64,000 nucleotides of DNA from Isoetes taiwanensis (lineage: Eukaryota > Streptophyta > Lycopodiopsida > Isoetales > Isoetaceae), in the NCBI GenBank assembly GCA_021234155.1, contig JAJEKV010000080.1, positions 108,182 to 172,181 on the forward strand, written 5' to 3'. The notes under the pieces are model-generated. The model saw nothing but the letters and a program-made list of their open reading frames with translations, was not told where the DNA came from and did no database searches. Numbering within the stretch: the first letter of the stretch is position 1; every line of letters starts with the position of its first letter. This document shows, piece after piece, positions 31,040-43,270 of the stretch. The position numbers and the translations under genes were made by a program.

Positions 31040-31591
31040 ATGGCGCTACTTCAATCTCCGTTTCTAAGATGGGCGCCGAATCGGAAAGCAGCAGCCGAAT
31101 CAAGGCTATGCATTTTACAGGTACGAAATTCAACAGATAAGCCAATTTCTCAAAAATGCAGCACGAAAGGGCAAGGTTTGGGGCAAAATTTAGGGCTTCA
31201 GATATGCAGAAGAGAAGCAGGAGCATATTTGATGGGCGTGCTTGCTGCAGGGGCTGTTTTGGGGGGATGTAAAGAGGCAAAGGCAAAGGATATCCCTCTT
31301 TTTGGAATCAGAAAGGCGAAAAAAGTAGAAGAGGAGGTTGTGAAGGAGGTGCAAAAGCTTGTGAAAGAAGGTGAGGCTGAAGTGAATGAGCTTGTGAAAG
31401 AAGGTGAGGCTGAAGTGAATGAGCTTGTCAAAGAAGGAAAACAGGAAGTCTCCGCGGTCGCCCGAGAAATCGCCGCAGATTCTTCTTCCTTTTCTCCTGC
31501 CCTCCAAGCTGGTGCTGTTGCTGGTGCAGAAATAGTTGCTGTGGCTGTGGCTTCTTCTGTTGTCTCTGGCCTTGTTAGCTCTTCTGATTGA
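31040..31591 (+). CDS. Probable plastid (thylakoid) protein with Lys/Glu repeats
   Basis: A single-exon 183-codon frame with a clear start (GCATGGCG). Residues 1-55 are rich in Ser, Arg and Gln with few acids, as in a plastid transit peptide. Residues about 58-80 (RREAGAYLMGVLAAGAVLGG, ending in an AKA site) look like a twin-arginine thylakoid-transfer signal. Then comes KDIPLFGIRKAKKVEEEVV, a charged helix with LVKEGEAEVNE repeated twice exactly and once in part (about residues 110-140). The C-terminus has a hydrophobic segment (LQAGAVAGAEIVAVAVASSV). The layout resembles a land-plant plastid family of unknown function with the same IPLFG and QAGAVAGAE blocks; that comparison is from memory. 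The frame is intact. Confidence 0.7.
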   Translation: MALLQSPFLRWAPNRKAAAESRLCILQVRNSTDKPISQKCSTKGQGLGQNLGLQICRREAGAYLMGVLAAGAVLGGCKEAKAKDIPLFGIRKAKKVEEEVVKEVQKLVKEGEAEVNELVKEGEAEVNELVKEGKQEVSAVAREIAADSSSFSPALQAGAVAGAEIVAVAVASSVVSGLVSSSD

Positions 31592-31597
31592 TATTCT

Positions 31598-32053
31598 CAC
31601 TGACTTGAATAGATATTGCACTTCCTGTTCAAATCAAAATGTTTATATGCATTGTCTAAAGCTTAATAACGCTTGGTGGCATTGCATAGGTGGTAAATGG
31701 GAATAGTATGTTCAATCCTAGAGCTTTGTATTGTTTTCAGTAAAAAGCTAGAAACTGGCATGGTGCAAGACTACAAATTGAATATAGCTACAAATTGATG
31801 ATAAACAATACAATCTCTTTGGCTCTTTGGACATAACATTTTTGTAAAAAACTTATGGTGATCTTCTATGGAATTGCATTTTCTATCACCTCCTAGGACA
31901 CAAGAGCCAAAAACATGGTCTTGCGTCAAGATTGCGAGGACCTAAATTCACTCCCTCAAACAAAACCTCAAAGAAGGAAATTGACATGTGAAATGTTCAG
32001 GAAAGCATTATATATACAAAAACATCTCACCAGAATTGTCTCCTTTATCTTCT
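31598..32053. other. 3' flank of the plastid-protein gene
   Basis: AT-rich sequence after the stop codon, including the likely 3' untranslated region. No other gene is recognised. Confidence 0.5.
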
Positions 32054-32196
32054 ACATCCAATCTTCTTTATTAAAATGGAATGGCTTTGATTTCCGAGCC
32101 GGAATGCCGCATGTGCAGACACATGCGGCGTTCTCTGTCCCCTTCGCCCCCCACATCCAATCTTCTTTATTAAAATGGAATGGCTTTGATTTCCGA
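32054..32196. repeat. 44-bp direct repeats flanking a hairpin
   Basis: ACATCCAATCTTCTTTATTA begins an exact 44-bp direct repeat at 32054-32097 and 32153-32196. Between the copies, GAATGCCGCATGTG and CACATGCGGCGTTC form a 14-bp stem (one G-T pair) with a 4-base loop (32102-32133). The hairpin is the extended form of the one at 30764. Confidence 0.9.
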
Positions 32197-32299
32197 AGGC
32201 CGAACGCCAAGATACGCCGCGATGTGGAGACGATGATGGGCGCTTCCCCCCTCATGGGGGATTCACCTTTGATCAGCGTATAACCCATGAGAGTTCAAT

Positions 32300-35200
32300 G
32301 GGTTTTTTAGACCATTTGTGTACGTATACTTAGGGGTTAGGGGTGTTTTTAGGCACTGATTTGGAGCAATATCTATACACAAAGGGGTCAAATTGCCTTT
32401 TAAGATTGCGTATACACGGGGGGTTTTTTGCTACCCTTCGACGCAGATGCCATACCCCCCTTATGTATAAGTGCACCCCCCGGGCCCTTCACGGGACTTT
32501 TTTTTTGTCGTGTGCGTCAATTTTAAACTACTCTAAATCTCTTCTGCTATGTTTTTTTTTCGGGCCACAGCCATGCGAAGCTGCGAATCGCCATCGCAAC
32601 ACCAGTGCTGCTTCATCGATGTCTTATGCATTATCCAGTTTGATTTTTGATCCTCCATCATTTTCCTTCATCCTTTTTTTATCCATAATGCTATTTTGTA
32701 TGCAGCAGACAAGAAGCAGATATGGCCTACATGAATGGGAGCCATCGGAAGGATGAAGAACCACAAGCTTGGCGATCCTTGATGATTTAGGTAGCTCTTC
32801 TTTGAACCCCAAGGCTTTTTTTTGGCCTTCGAAAGCATGAAAGCTATAGTCTGACTGTTTCTATCTTTGTCTGCAGAGTGCAGACTTCAGAGCCCTCTTC
32901 AGGTCTTGGAGCAAGCTATTGTATCTGGCTGTAGGTGAGGTTGGGTCTGATTTCTTAGAGACAGTCCAATACTTCAGTTGTACATCCATTTCAGAGGGCT
33001 CCATGCCCATTTGACATCATCATTTGTAGAAAGCAACATTACAGGTGACCACTTAAATCCATTGCGGACATTTCAAAGAGGTTTTGGCATCTCTATACGT
33101 CAGCATTTGTGTAGATATCTGAATTGCCTTTTGTACTAGGGACTGGAAAATAACGTTTTATGCATTAGCAAGAAGTATTCAATAGGAAGAAACTATGCTC
33201 AGCCTCAGCCTCTATAGTTAGTAAATCTACGTTAGTAAATCTGGTATAACTCGAGCAGTGTAGACAATGGGAGATAGTATTAACGGCAAAGCTTCCAAGT
33301 ATTTTTAAACATAATATTTAATAATTCTATGCATGCTCATAGAATCCATGAGCTATAACGACAGCAAATTTCCTAGATATTTTCCTCTTTTACATTGCTT
33401 ACATGAAATGCTTTTTAAGAGCAGAAGAAGAAGAAGAGATTTTAACGTCACGCCACAAGGCAGCGTCCTAGCAGAGTGTTAGGAGCGTTTGATCCTTTGT
33501 TTTTCAGTGGTGGTAATGCAGCCTTGGACCCTCTTCAAATCAGATCTTATTGCACTGCTTTGCCCGGTAAGAAATCTGGCAAAAATTTTAGAATTTAGGT
33601 GTTACATAAGTCTTTTAAGTTTTCATACGCTCCAGAAGATGGAACCGAGCATGGCAATACATCTATGCGAGATTGATCACCATTTTTGTTAAGCACTTCA
33701 ATCAGCATTCTCCATGCTAACATGCAGTGACAACATGGATGCTTCAAGCATTGGTGAATATTATGCATGAAAGATTCTGATTGCGCAACGATCTATTCTC
33801 TTCTTATTCTTCTTTATTGCTATAATCTTGATTGAAGATTCTAAAAAGGCCAGGTATGATTTTGTATTTTGCTTATCTGTGACAATTTCTTGGTAGTAGC
33901 CTTTGAATGCCAAATAATGAGAAGATGTCCAAGAACGCTTTAGCATTAATGTTTTTATTATTCTTTGTTGCAATTCTTGAAAATGCCAAATGTGATTCCA
34001 TGTTTAGATTTAAAAGCCTTTTTATGCAAATAATCCAAGCAGAATCTTGGTTGTTGATTACTTTGCATACTTTATTTCTTCTTTTTTGCAATGGCCCTTC
34101 TTATTTTCAATCTTATTGCATTGGCAGGGGATTCTAAGAACGATGCCAAATCATCCAAGTATGATCCCAACTTTCTTCTCGGTGGGTGCCTGTACATCGT
34201 TACCTTGCTAGAAATGGTTGAATGGTGAACATGCTATGTTATTAGAGAAATGGAGGATGTTGTTGTACGCCCACTTACCAGCGTGATTGTGAATTGTTTG
34301 TAGTGGATGTTGTTTGTTAGATTTCTTACTTTTAATTGGCATGAAGCCAGATGTATACATCTTTCTTAGTTTTTAGACATATGTACTGCTCCACACTGGT
34401 CCTTGCAAAGGGCATGGCAAATGAGCTTCAATTCCATTCCAATCTACATCCCTGTAACTTGAGCTATGGGTTAAGGTATTACATCCAAGATGCAAGTTTC
34501 AGTTCTTAGTGTTCACTTCTTAGTGCTGTATATTACGACCTTTCAAATTTTGAGGAGCACATAGTGAAGACCAATTTGCGCCTTTGGTAATTTTCAGTCC
34601 ATATATCTAAAAATGTGTTTGCATATTTCAAATTTTTTTATTTGTCAAAACAAGAACATAACCTATCTTTCTTAGAACATAGCATTCATCTAATATCTAT
34701 TCCCTGTTAAAACAGGCTGCCATAGTCTTCTGCATTTTTATTGTTTAGAGCTCAAGAGGTTTGTGCATTTTTATCGTTTAAACCTCATAAGCTTGGCAAG
34801 GAACAGTAATCGACCTGAGAGGGTCAAATAAGAGGAGAGAACAAATAGCTCACACATGCAAGTGTTTTTAGAAAGCTTATAGATCTGAAGTTCTATTCAT
34901 GGGATCTGGCTTCAAAACGAGAGTCCACAGACATAAATTTATACCTTGGACTTCCAAGCATCGATGGTTGTCTTTGCAAAGTTTTTCTTTTCTTGGTCCA
35001 GCCTCTTGCAGGTTGAGTAAACCAAAATTTATTCTTCATTTTCGAAATCTAAACTTCATGTTGTAAAGTTCATGATCTTGGTTATCCACAATTTGTAGGT
35101 TGAATAAACTGAATTATACTGATACCTTGGGACTGCAGAACAACATATTAATTGGATAACATTGCGAGTTTTTATCTTTGCTAGGTTTATATTTTCCTTT

Positions 35201-35400
35201 ATGTTTTTCTTTATCAGTCTTCTTTTTGGCGCTCTGCTGCATCGAGCCTATCTTATTTATGATGCTGAAATGTAAATTCGCTTTGTGGATTTTCTCTCCA
35301 ATGAATGACCTGCAGCAAAGTTAGTGCACTTTCCAAGAGGTACGTTCAGATATCTTTTCCATCTTCCTCATAGGGCATTAGGTTTCCAAAATGTTGCTTG
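32300..35400. other. No recognised gene
   Basis: Mostly AT-rich with short frames. A 76-codon frame at 33907-34137 has a hydrophobic stretch but no start context, homology or continuation I can support. No RNA gene or ordered repeat was found. Confidence 0.5.
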
Positions 35401-38400
35401 AGGGTCGTCTTACATAAGATTTTGGATGGTTTGTCCATGTATTCGTATGTCAAATTGTTATATTGCTGACTCAGTAATTGGGTTCTGGTTTCGTAATGGT
35501 CGATTGGGGTTTATTGGCTTTTTTGTGGAAGCTGCAATTTTTAGAAGTCCAGTCGTGGCAATGGCGTGGCGTGGGCGTGGAGCGGATGGAGTAGAGCAGG
35601 GGCACTTCCGGCGAGAGGTTTCCAATGTGGAGGCGATGGAGCAGAGCAGGGGCAGTCTCGCATACAGCATGGCATGGCGAAGTTCTTCCGATGGGCGGCT
35701 CCTAGGCGATGGGAGGGTTTATTTGGCAGATGGGCGGCTGCTTGGCGATGGCAGAGGTCAGGGACCATAAGCCTGCTTGGCGATGGCAGATGTGCGGAGT
35801 TAATCTGGCAGCGGCGTATTCAGCAGAGTTAATCTGATAGGGGTTAATGTTGAGTTAATCTGGCAGGGTTCAGGGCACAGAGGCAGAAGCACTCATGTAA
35901 AATCCGACAGGGCAGATTCAAAAGCCCTCATTTTCTTTCTTCACAAGCATTCTTTCTTCAGAAGCATTCTCATTTTGGTTTTTGCAGAGGTTTAGGTGCA
36001 GTGAGTTCTGGATTATGGCTTTTGTATGGGAATGGGAGTTCCCGCCATAACCGAAATCTTCAATCTGATCTGCTTGCTCTGATTAAGTCATCTTTTTCTT
36101 AAGCCGTCTTTTTCCAGCTGCTTACAGAGTGTGTTTTTATTTGGCTTCAACAGGTGATGTCTTAAGGTTTTCATCTGGAGGTTTTGTGGAACTGCCTTTT
36201 GGGCAGGGGGTTCAACTCCCCGTGCTTCATTATGTTCTTTGTTTCTTTCTTCTTATGGGCAGAATGTCTTCAGCAGCAATGGAGCTCCTGTAGCATGTGC
36301 AGCAGGTTGGTCTGCAGTCGTCTGTATGCAGCAGACTCAGCTTCCCCTTATTCTATTTCTGTTTCAGGTTGTTTTGTGGTTTGTGAAGAGATTGCAGTTC
36401 GGCCATGCATTCAGGAGGTCCTACTGTAAATTTCTTTGCAAGTGTGAAACTTGTACAGAAGGTGCTTTCACTGTCTATTTGGAAAACAGGTTTACTTCTT
36501 TGTTATTCCTGTGTATGTACGCATTTGACTTGGATGGAATACTTTCTGATGCACCTTAGGGTGACGTGGAAATGGGATTTTGACCCCATCTTTACTTGTG
36601 CTGGACGGTTGTGGTTATTGGGTTTGGCATATCCTTGGGAATATACCTTGCTTCGATGGCTAGGATGTTCATATTCATGTGAAAACATCTAAGTTTTCAC
36701 CATTAAGTTGTGCTCAATGCCAGTTTGAAGCCTTTCCAATCCATTATTGTCTCTAGACTTGCCTTTGGAGGCCATTACATGGGCGTGATTCAAGTGTTAC
36801 ATTTTTTGGATGAGGTATCTTCATTTTCTTTCTTGATATCTTAAGTTGTGTCTTATAGGTATGCATGTAGATATGCTATGTTTTATTTTTTCGTTTATGC
36901 ATTAAAAATGTTACAGGTTACACGTCTTTGAGCAGGGATATACATTTGTAATTGTTGGACATTCGAGTGCACGCCATTGAGGTAAATCCTTTTCTCAAAG
37001 TATTCTGTTCTTGGCATGGTTCTAATTTAAGGTTTAGGATCTCATTCGATATTTATATTTTTTGGGTAGTGGGCAAGACTCATGATCTTTAGTAAAAGAT
37101 TAAATCACCTGTATCTTTATAGGTTATAGAATAGATGATAAACACCTTTGTATTGTTCATCTATAGTAACCAGATCTGCATGTGCTTAGATGAATGCCAC
37201 TCAAGACCAACACTCAAAAAATTGATACTAAAGGGAATAGGTTGTGAATTTATCCAGGCAATAGATGTAGATGTTAAAGGGAATAAGACTATAAATTTAT
37301 CCAAGGATAGGCTCATCTCATCAAGAGATAAGGAGGACCAGTCGAGTGCAGACTACTACTCTACTCAGACTCTGCCCAGTTGCTAATTCTCTGCCATTTC
37401 TTTCTCTGCCATTTCTTTCTACTATTTGTATCTTCTGTTTCACACTTTTATTAACAGAGAGTGCTTTTGCCCCGTTCACAACTAGGATTATGCTAATGAA
37501 TTCTGCCATGACTGATAATAATGAGGATGCTGATTATATTTGCATCAATAGAGTAGAAGACTATTTATTTTAGATCATTATCAAAGGTACTTGCCTTACC
37601 TTCTGCACACATAGATTGCAATTATTCAATCAAGGATTTTGTCATCCATTCTACTTGCTTTCACCTTCTGGACATAGAAGTTGCTATCTATATTTTTGAC
37701 ATCAATCCTATGATTTGCTTCTGTGAGCTTATTTTCCGTAAACACAGCTAAAACTTATGTTTTTCTTATTTTTGACCAATCCAGCTTCCGAAGTTATGGA
37801 TATAAGGTTGCTGATCATTAGCAATTGCACTTGATATTGCCTTCTGCACATTTTGGAATGGAGCTTCTTATCTCTAGAGTACCATTATTTAACCATAACA
37901 TCTCATGTTGTAAAAATGCACATTAGTAGACCTTGGAATCTACCTAACCAAACACTGTATTCCTAACTTTTCTCTGCACTGCATGTTGCTCCATTTACCC
38001 AGGTAGATTTTATACATAAATCCGGTGCACTTTTCCCTATTTTTTCTGCTTTTTGACCCAGATGGAAAAGGAAAAAACTCAAAAATAGAAAATTGCAAAA
38101 AACCCCAGCTTGAAATCATACCAAAAACATGTGCCATTTTGGGAGCACCGAAATTTTTGGCGACCAAAAACATCAACAATCTTAGGAAATTGCACTAAAA
38201 GAAAAACTAAAAAACTTTCTCACCAAATCGAAAAATTCCAAATGAACAATATTGATTATATCTCTTCCAAAACTTCTATCATTCTTATATGATATAATAT
38301 CATGGCTTTCTCCATCTTCTTATTTTACCTATTTCGTGGTTTGCATTTGTTTTCAAAGACTTTCATCGCTTCATACTTTTGAAACGACGATTTCACTGAC

Positions 38401-39230
38401 TTCCTAGAAGAACAGTTCTTTGGTGGAGCTGTAGCTCTTTGTATCAAAATGTAACTCTATCTATGCAGAACTAGCAGATGATTGGACAGATAGGACACCC
38501 TTGATATTGGACAAGCATTTACGATGATAGCTGCGTGTAGCTATTTGATCATAAATTTGAGAGACAAGTTTACTTTAGGATGTGCAACAAAGCTGTGTTG
38601 TTTCACACACTGCTTAAGCCACAAGGTCCGCAAAAGATCCTGCGGGGGTCTTTTCCAATGGTGTGGAGTTGGTTTTTGTCTTTTTGTCCCCTTTTTTTTT
38701 GTTCATGGTCCTTTTTTAGGAACACCATGGGCGTCACATGCGACAGCCACTCAGAACCAAAATTAGAGCGAAGAACAGGGCTTCTTATCTTTATCCGAAG
38801 CTGAGGCGTAGAGCGATGGCGGCCAACGGAGGAGCAGTTACAGTGCGTGAGTTGGAGATGTTTCTAAGGCATTTGGCTCTTGGGGTCTCTGGCAGGGGCA
38901 GCTTGGATGCAGGTGGGCTCCCTAGATGCGATGGCAGCGAATGTGTCCTCTGTAAGTTTTGGGAGATTAACAAATTTATTACTACACACTGGTTTGGATT
39001 CGCCGGGGTTCAACTCCCCGCCCGGTTTGGATACACTGTGTTGCTCTACAGGCAAGTTTAGAGAGACAGTACAGGTGCTCAAAGGCATAAAATTATGCAG
39101 TGCAACTCCATCAGCTCCCCCAAGTATAGATCATAGCAATAGCTCTAGAGATTGATATAAAAGCATTTGAGCCTTTCAACAAAAAAAAGCTCATGAAAGT
39201 AATACATTACAATGTGATTGGAAGCACTAA
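35401..39230. other. No recognised gene; two GC-richer islands
   Basis: GC-richer islands lie at 35.55-35.85 kb (repeats of GGAGCAGAGCAGGGGCA and GGCTGCTTGGCGATGGCAG type) and at 38.8-39.05 kb. GGGTTCAACTCCCCG occurs at both 36.21 and 39.01 kb, recalling a tRNA T-arm, but no complete tRNA can be folded around either. The islands may be exons or SINE-like pieces; I cannot assign them. Confidence 0.45.
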
Positions 39231-39308
39231 AATATATTCACGTATTCAACCTTCCTGTTTTTATTATCATTGTAACAATATTCGCAGTAATTCCTTTCCC
39301 AAATAGCA

Positions 39309-39617
39309 ACTTTGACATGTCCACTGCAATGAACACATATTTTAAGTGAGGGAAACTTTGACATGTCCACTGCGATGAACACATATTTTAAGTGAGGGAA
39401 TACAACGATGATGAACATAATGTTTCAAACAACCAACTTCGCTCCAACATTAAATGGGGTAGCAACTCCAACGTGAATTTCTATGGCTCAACAATGTTTT
39501 AGACAACCAACTTCGCTCCAAAATTAACTAAGGTAGCAACTCCAACGTGAATTTCTACAGCTTAACAATGTTTCAAACAACAAACTTCGCTCCAACATTA
39601 ACTGAGGTAGCAACTCC
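39309..39617. repeat. Two adjacent tandem repeats (46 bp x2, 74 bp x3)
   Basis: First, two 46-bp units contain TTTGACATGTCCACTGCRAT (R = A or G), at 39309-39400. Then about 2.7 units of 74 bp contain AACTTCGCTCCAACATTAAC or close variants, with starts at 39435, 39509 and 39583. Both arrays are non-coding. Confidence 0.85.
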
Positions 39618-39619
39618 AT

Positions 39620-40250
39620 ATTCCAACTTGCTAAAGCCTAACAACACCTCACCATAAAATCATTTTCGCAAATGTATCATAGTATTATATAGACAAAGAC
39701 AACGTCACATCAAATTCATAATTTTTTTCACAATGGTTTTTTTAATCTTTATCAACGAATCTTAAATATTACTCCTGTCCCCTCCAAGCCACATTGTCTA
39801 TTTTAGCCAACAATGGAACAATCACCTTTTCAAATTGTTACTGCCGGACACCATAACTAGTATGTCTTTAAAGCTAAAATGTTACAGTACTTCGATATTA
39901 TATATGAAAGCATTAAAAGCTTTTCAGAATATATGCAATGTCCAATATTCCATTGCCTAATTTCAGAAATCTAAGTGTTCAAATGTCGAATGTATAATTT
40001 TGTTTTATAGCCAATTTTTGCATAAATTGGTCAAAATTGGTGTGTTTGGAAACATGGCGACCTCTTCCGGATGATTTCTTCTTTAAAGCAGCACCGATAA
40101 AGCAAGGGGCTAAAGCATAGTTAGATTGGCATTATAGCAGTGGCCTATGACTTTTGCAAAGGGCTCGCTTGATGATTCTGATCTACTTAACAAACTTAAT
40201 CTAGCACTCGCTTTTTGAAGAATATGGTGGAAGCAAACATGTTATCTAAG
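39620..40250. other. No recognised gene
   Basis: AT-rich sequence directly before the poly(T) run that marks the LINE tail. Confidence 0.5.
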
Positions 40251-42334
40251 TTTTTTTTTTTTTTTTTTTTTTTTTCTTTTTGAGGGATAAAAAATAGACT
40301 TTATTTACTTTAAGAGAACGATACACAGCCACATGGCAGGGGTGCACCCATCTGCAAATCTGAGATGGGGATATCTACATGGCTCTCTTGGACGTTCTAG
40401 TGTAGACTTAGGTAGGTGCCCCATATTTCAACCTTTACTTCTTCTTCGGCCTCAAACACTAGCCTCAATTTTTTTAGCCTTTCCAAAGATCGCATGTAGA
40501 AGCCGATTTGGTGATTTGACCTCTTGATTCTCATTGAAGACTAAGGCATTTCTTCTTTTCCATATTGACTAGATTGTCCGTGCTCTAGCTATATGGAAGG
40601 CCACCTTCTTTGTGGTGCCCCAATCTAGGGAAGGATATCCAACAAATAGTTCCTTGGTACCTAATCTGTATTCAAAGCGCATCCAGCTCCATGCCCATAC
40701 TACTTGCAACTTTCTCACATTCCACCGTGACAATGTTCAATGGATTCCTGCTCAACCTCACAAATGGGGCATAGTGGGCTGACTTTATTGTCCCATTTGG
40801 AGACTAGTTGATTGACCCTTGGAACCCCCTAGGTATCACTTGCCAAAGAAAAGCTGCTTTATCCGTGGGGGTAGATATTTCTGCCATGCATCTCTCCGCA
40901 TGTTTTAGGTTTTCCTCAGGATCATTAGTTCCCATTTGGTAGATATTGGGAGTACACCCTTAGTCCTCAAGCTTCAGAAACTTGATTTAACAAACTTGTT
41001 AGGGCTGAATCTCGGGTGCGAACCCATGGATTTTGATCTCCTCAGAAGTTATAGTGTTTGGGGAGCACTGTCAGTAGCCACACTTTCCCATATTATTTTT
41101 TGTTCAAGGCCCTTTAAGGCAAAACAAACCTGAAATTCTGCCCAACTTACTAATTGCTCTCCCTTGTACCATCGGGCACGTGAATCAATTCCACAATTTT
41201 TCCACCTCTTTATGATCCTTGCATCAGCCACCATGCCTAAGGGGCCTTGTTTGTTATGCAAGAGAATCGTACCCACCATGGAGGAGAAGTCTCGCTTCGA
41301 ACTTGTTGATGTCAAGTGTAAAAGTTTTTATGACTTGCCAAGCCAAATTAAACCCTTTAGGAATGGAGATGCCTCTCTACATGGCTTAAGATAAAAAAGA
41401 GTGACCATGGAAGTGAGACTTTAACGGAGGGCTTACTATGCTTACATGAAGCCAATAGGGCTGGTTGATGAGGTGCATACCGAGACTTCACCCTTTCCTA
41501 TAGGATCATCCATATGAATTTGGCAACTAATACTTTGCTCAGAATGATATGTCCACCATTCCAATTGCTCCTGCCTGCCTCTTATCTCTTGCACTTCCAC
41601 CAAGCAATTTTGACCATCGAACCTTCTTCGCTCCCCCGCACGAAGTTGCGATTAACCCTTCTAGCTCTTGTGCCTTCTCCTTTGGGGCGAAAAATTGATG
41701 ACGATAGACATGAGTATTGCTTTAACACATGTTTTGCCACCGTGATCCGCTCGCAAGTGATAGCTTTGCCACCTTCCACCAATTTAAGTGTTTCTCAAGG
41801 CCTAGCAAAGATTTCATCCCATATTTGTGCATTAGCTTATATTAATGCCCACGGAATACCTAACAAGTTGGAATGGTCACCCTCCTCGATTATTTTCCAT
41901 GGTAGGATTGTCAAGCATGCAGGATGGGTCTTCCAAAGGCCATCAGATCGCGCATTTTTTCCAATTTATGAGACAACCCGAGGCTATTGAGAAGGATGCT
42001 AGCAATTTACCCGCATTACGACAAAGTTATCTTCCTCCTGCCTTCTATGAATAGAAATGTGTCAGTCAAGCATGTATTGGTTACATATTTGTTGAGAGCC
42101 ATCCAACATTTGTAGTCCCCGAATCATACCATCCGGCAGAGGCTTCATGGAATATTTGTGACAAATACAGCCGCAATATTGAAGAGGAATGGGGCAAGGG
42201 GGGGCACCCTTGCCCGATGCCCCTCTTTATATCAAATATTGAGAGGGATCACCTTGGAATAAGATGTAAGCTCGAAAGCAAATCGCAGAAGTTTCATGAC
42301 CCCTTCAGAAAAATATTTCCACAACCCAACTTGA

Positions 42335-42682
42335 GCATCATTTTATGCGTAAAACTCCATCCGACATCGCCATAAGCTTTGGTAAAGTCTAGCTTTTAGA
42401 TAGGCCACCTTTTGTCTTATTTTTCTAGCCCAATGTAAACCTTCAAATGATGCCGCGACATTGCTCGTGATACTCCTACCTCGTAGAAAGCCGATTGGCT
42501 TGTGAGATGCCTTCAGCTAGAATTGGCTTAATCTTCTCTGCCATAGCCTTAGCTATGATCTTATAGAAAGCGCATAAAAGTGTGATGGGTCTCCAATCGT
42601 TGATTGTGCTTGGCTCCTTACTCTTGGGGACTAAGGAAATACATCCCGTGTTCAATCTTGGGTTTAGATTTTCAGCTTGCAT
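42335..42682 (-). pseudogene. LINE reverse transcriptase core
   Basis: NTGCISLVPKSKEPSTINDW followed by RPITLL is the entry block of non-LTR reverse transcriptases. KLDFTKAYGDVGW is the motif A that carries the first catalytic Asp. A frame change separates the two, so the enzyme is not encoded intact. Confidence 0.85.
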
Positions 42683-43060
42683 AAAGTCCAGATATGTAGA
42701 GAAGATATCCTTCTTGACCCATTCCCAATTGCTTTGATAGAATTCCTATGGGAATTCCATCCATACCTCCGCATTTATTTTAGCCAGTAGAAAGGTGGCC
42801 TTTTGAAGGTCCTCTATAGAGAGGGGAAGACTTAGTATGTCTTGTTGACTAGAGTCTATTATCGGTGAGACTTTTGAGACCATCAGCTCTTTGAAAGTCT
42901 CTTGAAATGGTAAATTGTGTTCTCCAAAGAAAGCTTTGAAATGGTTATATAAATACCTTACGAGATCTCCTGGAGAATTGAGAATTGACCCATCGTCATG
43001 AGTGATGGATGATAACGTAGAGGATCTCTTCTTTTCTTTAGCTGTCTTGAAGAAGAACTT

Positions 43061-43270
43061 TGTGCATTTATCAGCTTCTTTTAGCCAGGTCAATCCTGCT
43101 TTACATCTATTGTCAACTATCTTGACCTCTTCTATTGTCTTTATATGTTCTATTATCCTTTTCTCCTTTTGTGCATTTATCAGCTTCTTTTAGCCAGGTC
43201 AATCCTGCTTTACATCTATTGTCAACTATCTTGACCTCTTCTATTGTCTTTATCCTGCTCTATTATCCTT
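43061..43270. repeat. 109-bp tandem duplication inside the LINE
   Basis: TGTGCATTTATCAGCTTCTT starts a unit at 43061 that is repeated at 43170 with almost no change, in the linker between endonuclease and polymerase. The high identity suggests the duplication arose after the element had stopped being functional. Confidence 0.85.

Noticed and set aside
33907..34137. 76-codon frame with a signal-peptide-like start
   Set aside because: AT-rich context, no homology and no splice continuation; hydrophobic runs are common in such DNA.
36206..36222. GGGTTCAACTCCCC resembling a tRNA T-arm (also at 39003-39020)
   Set aside because: No acceptor stem, D-arm or anticodon arm can be paired around either copy.
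41514..41990. 158-codon plus-strand open frame
   Set aside because: It is antisense to the LINE C-terminal region.
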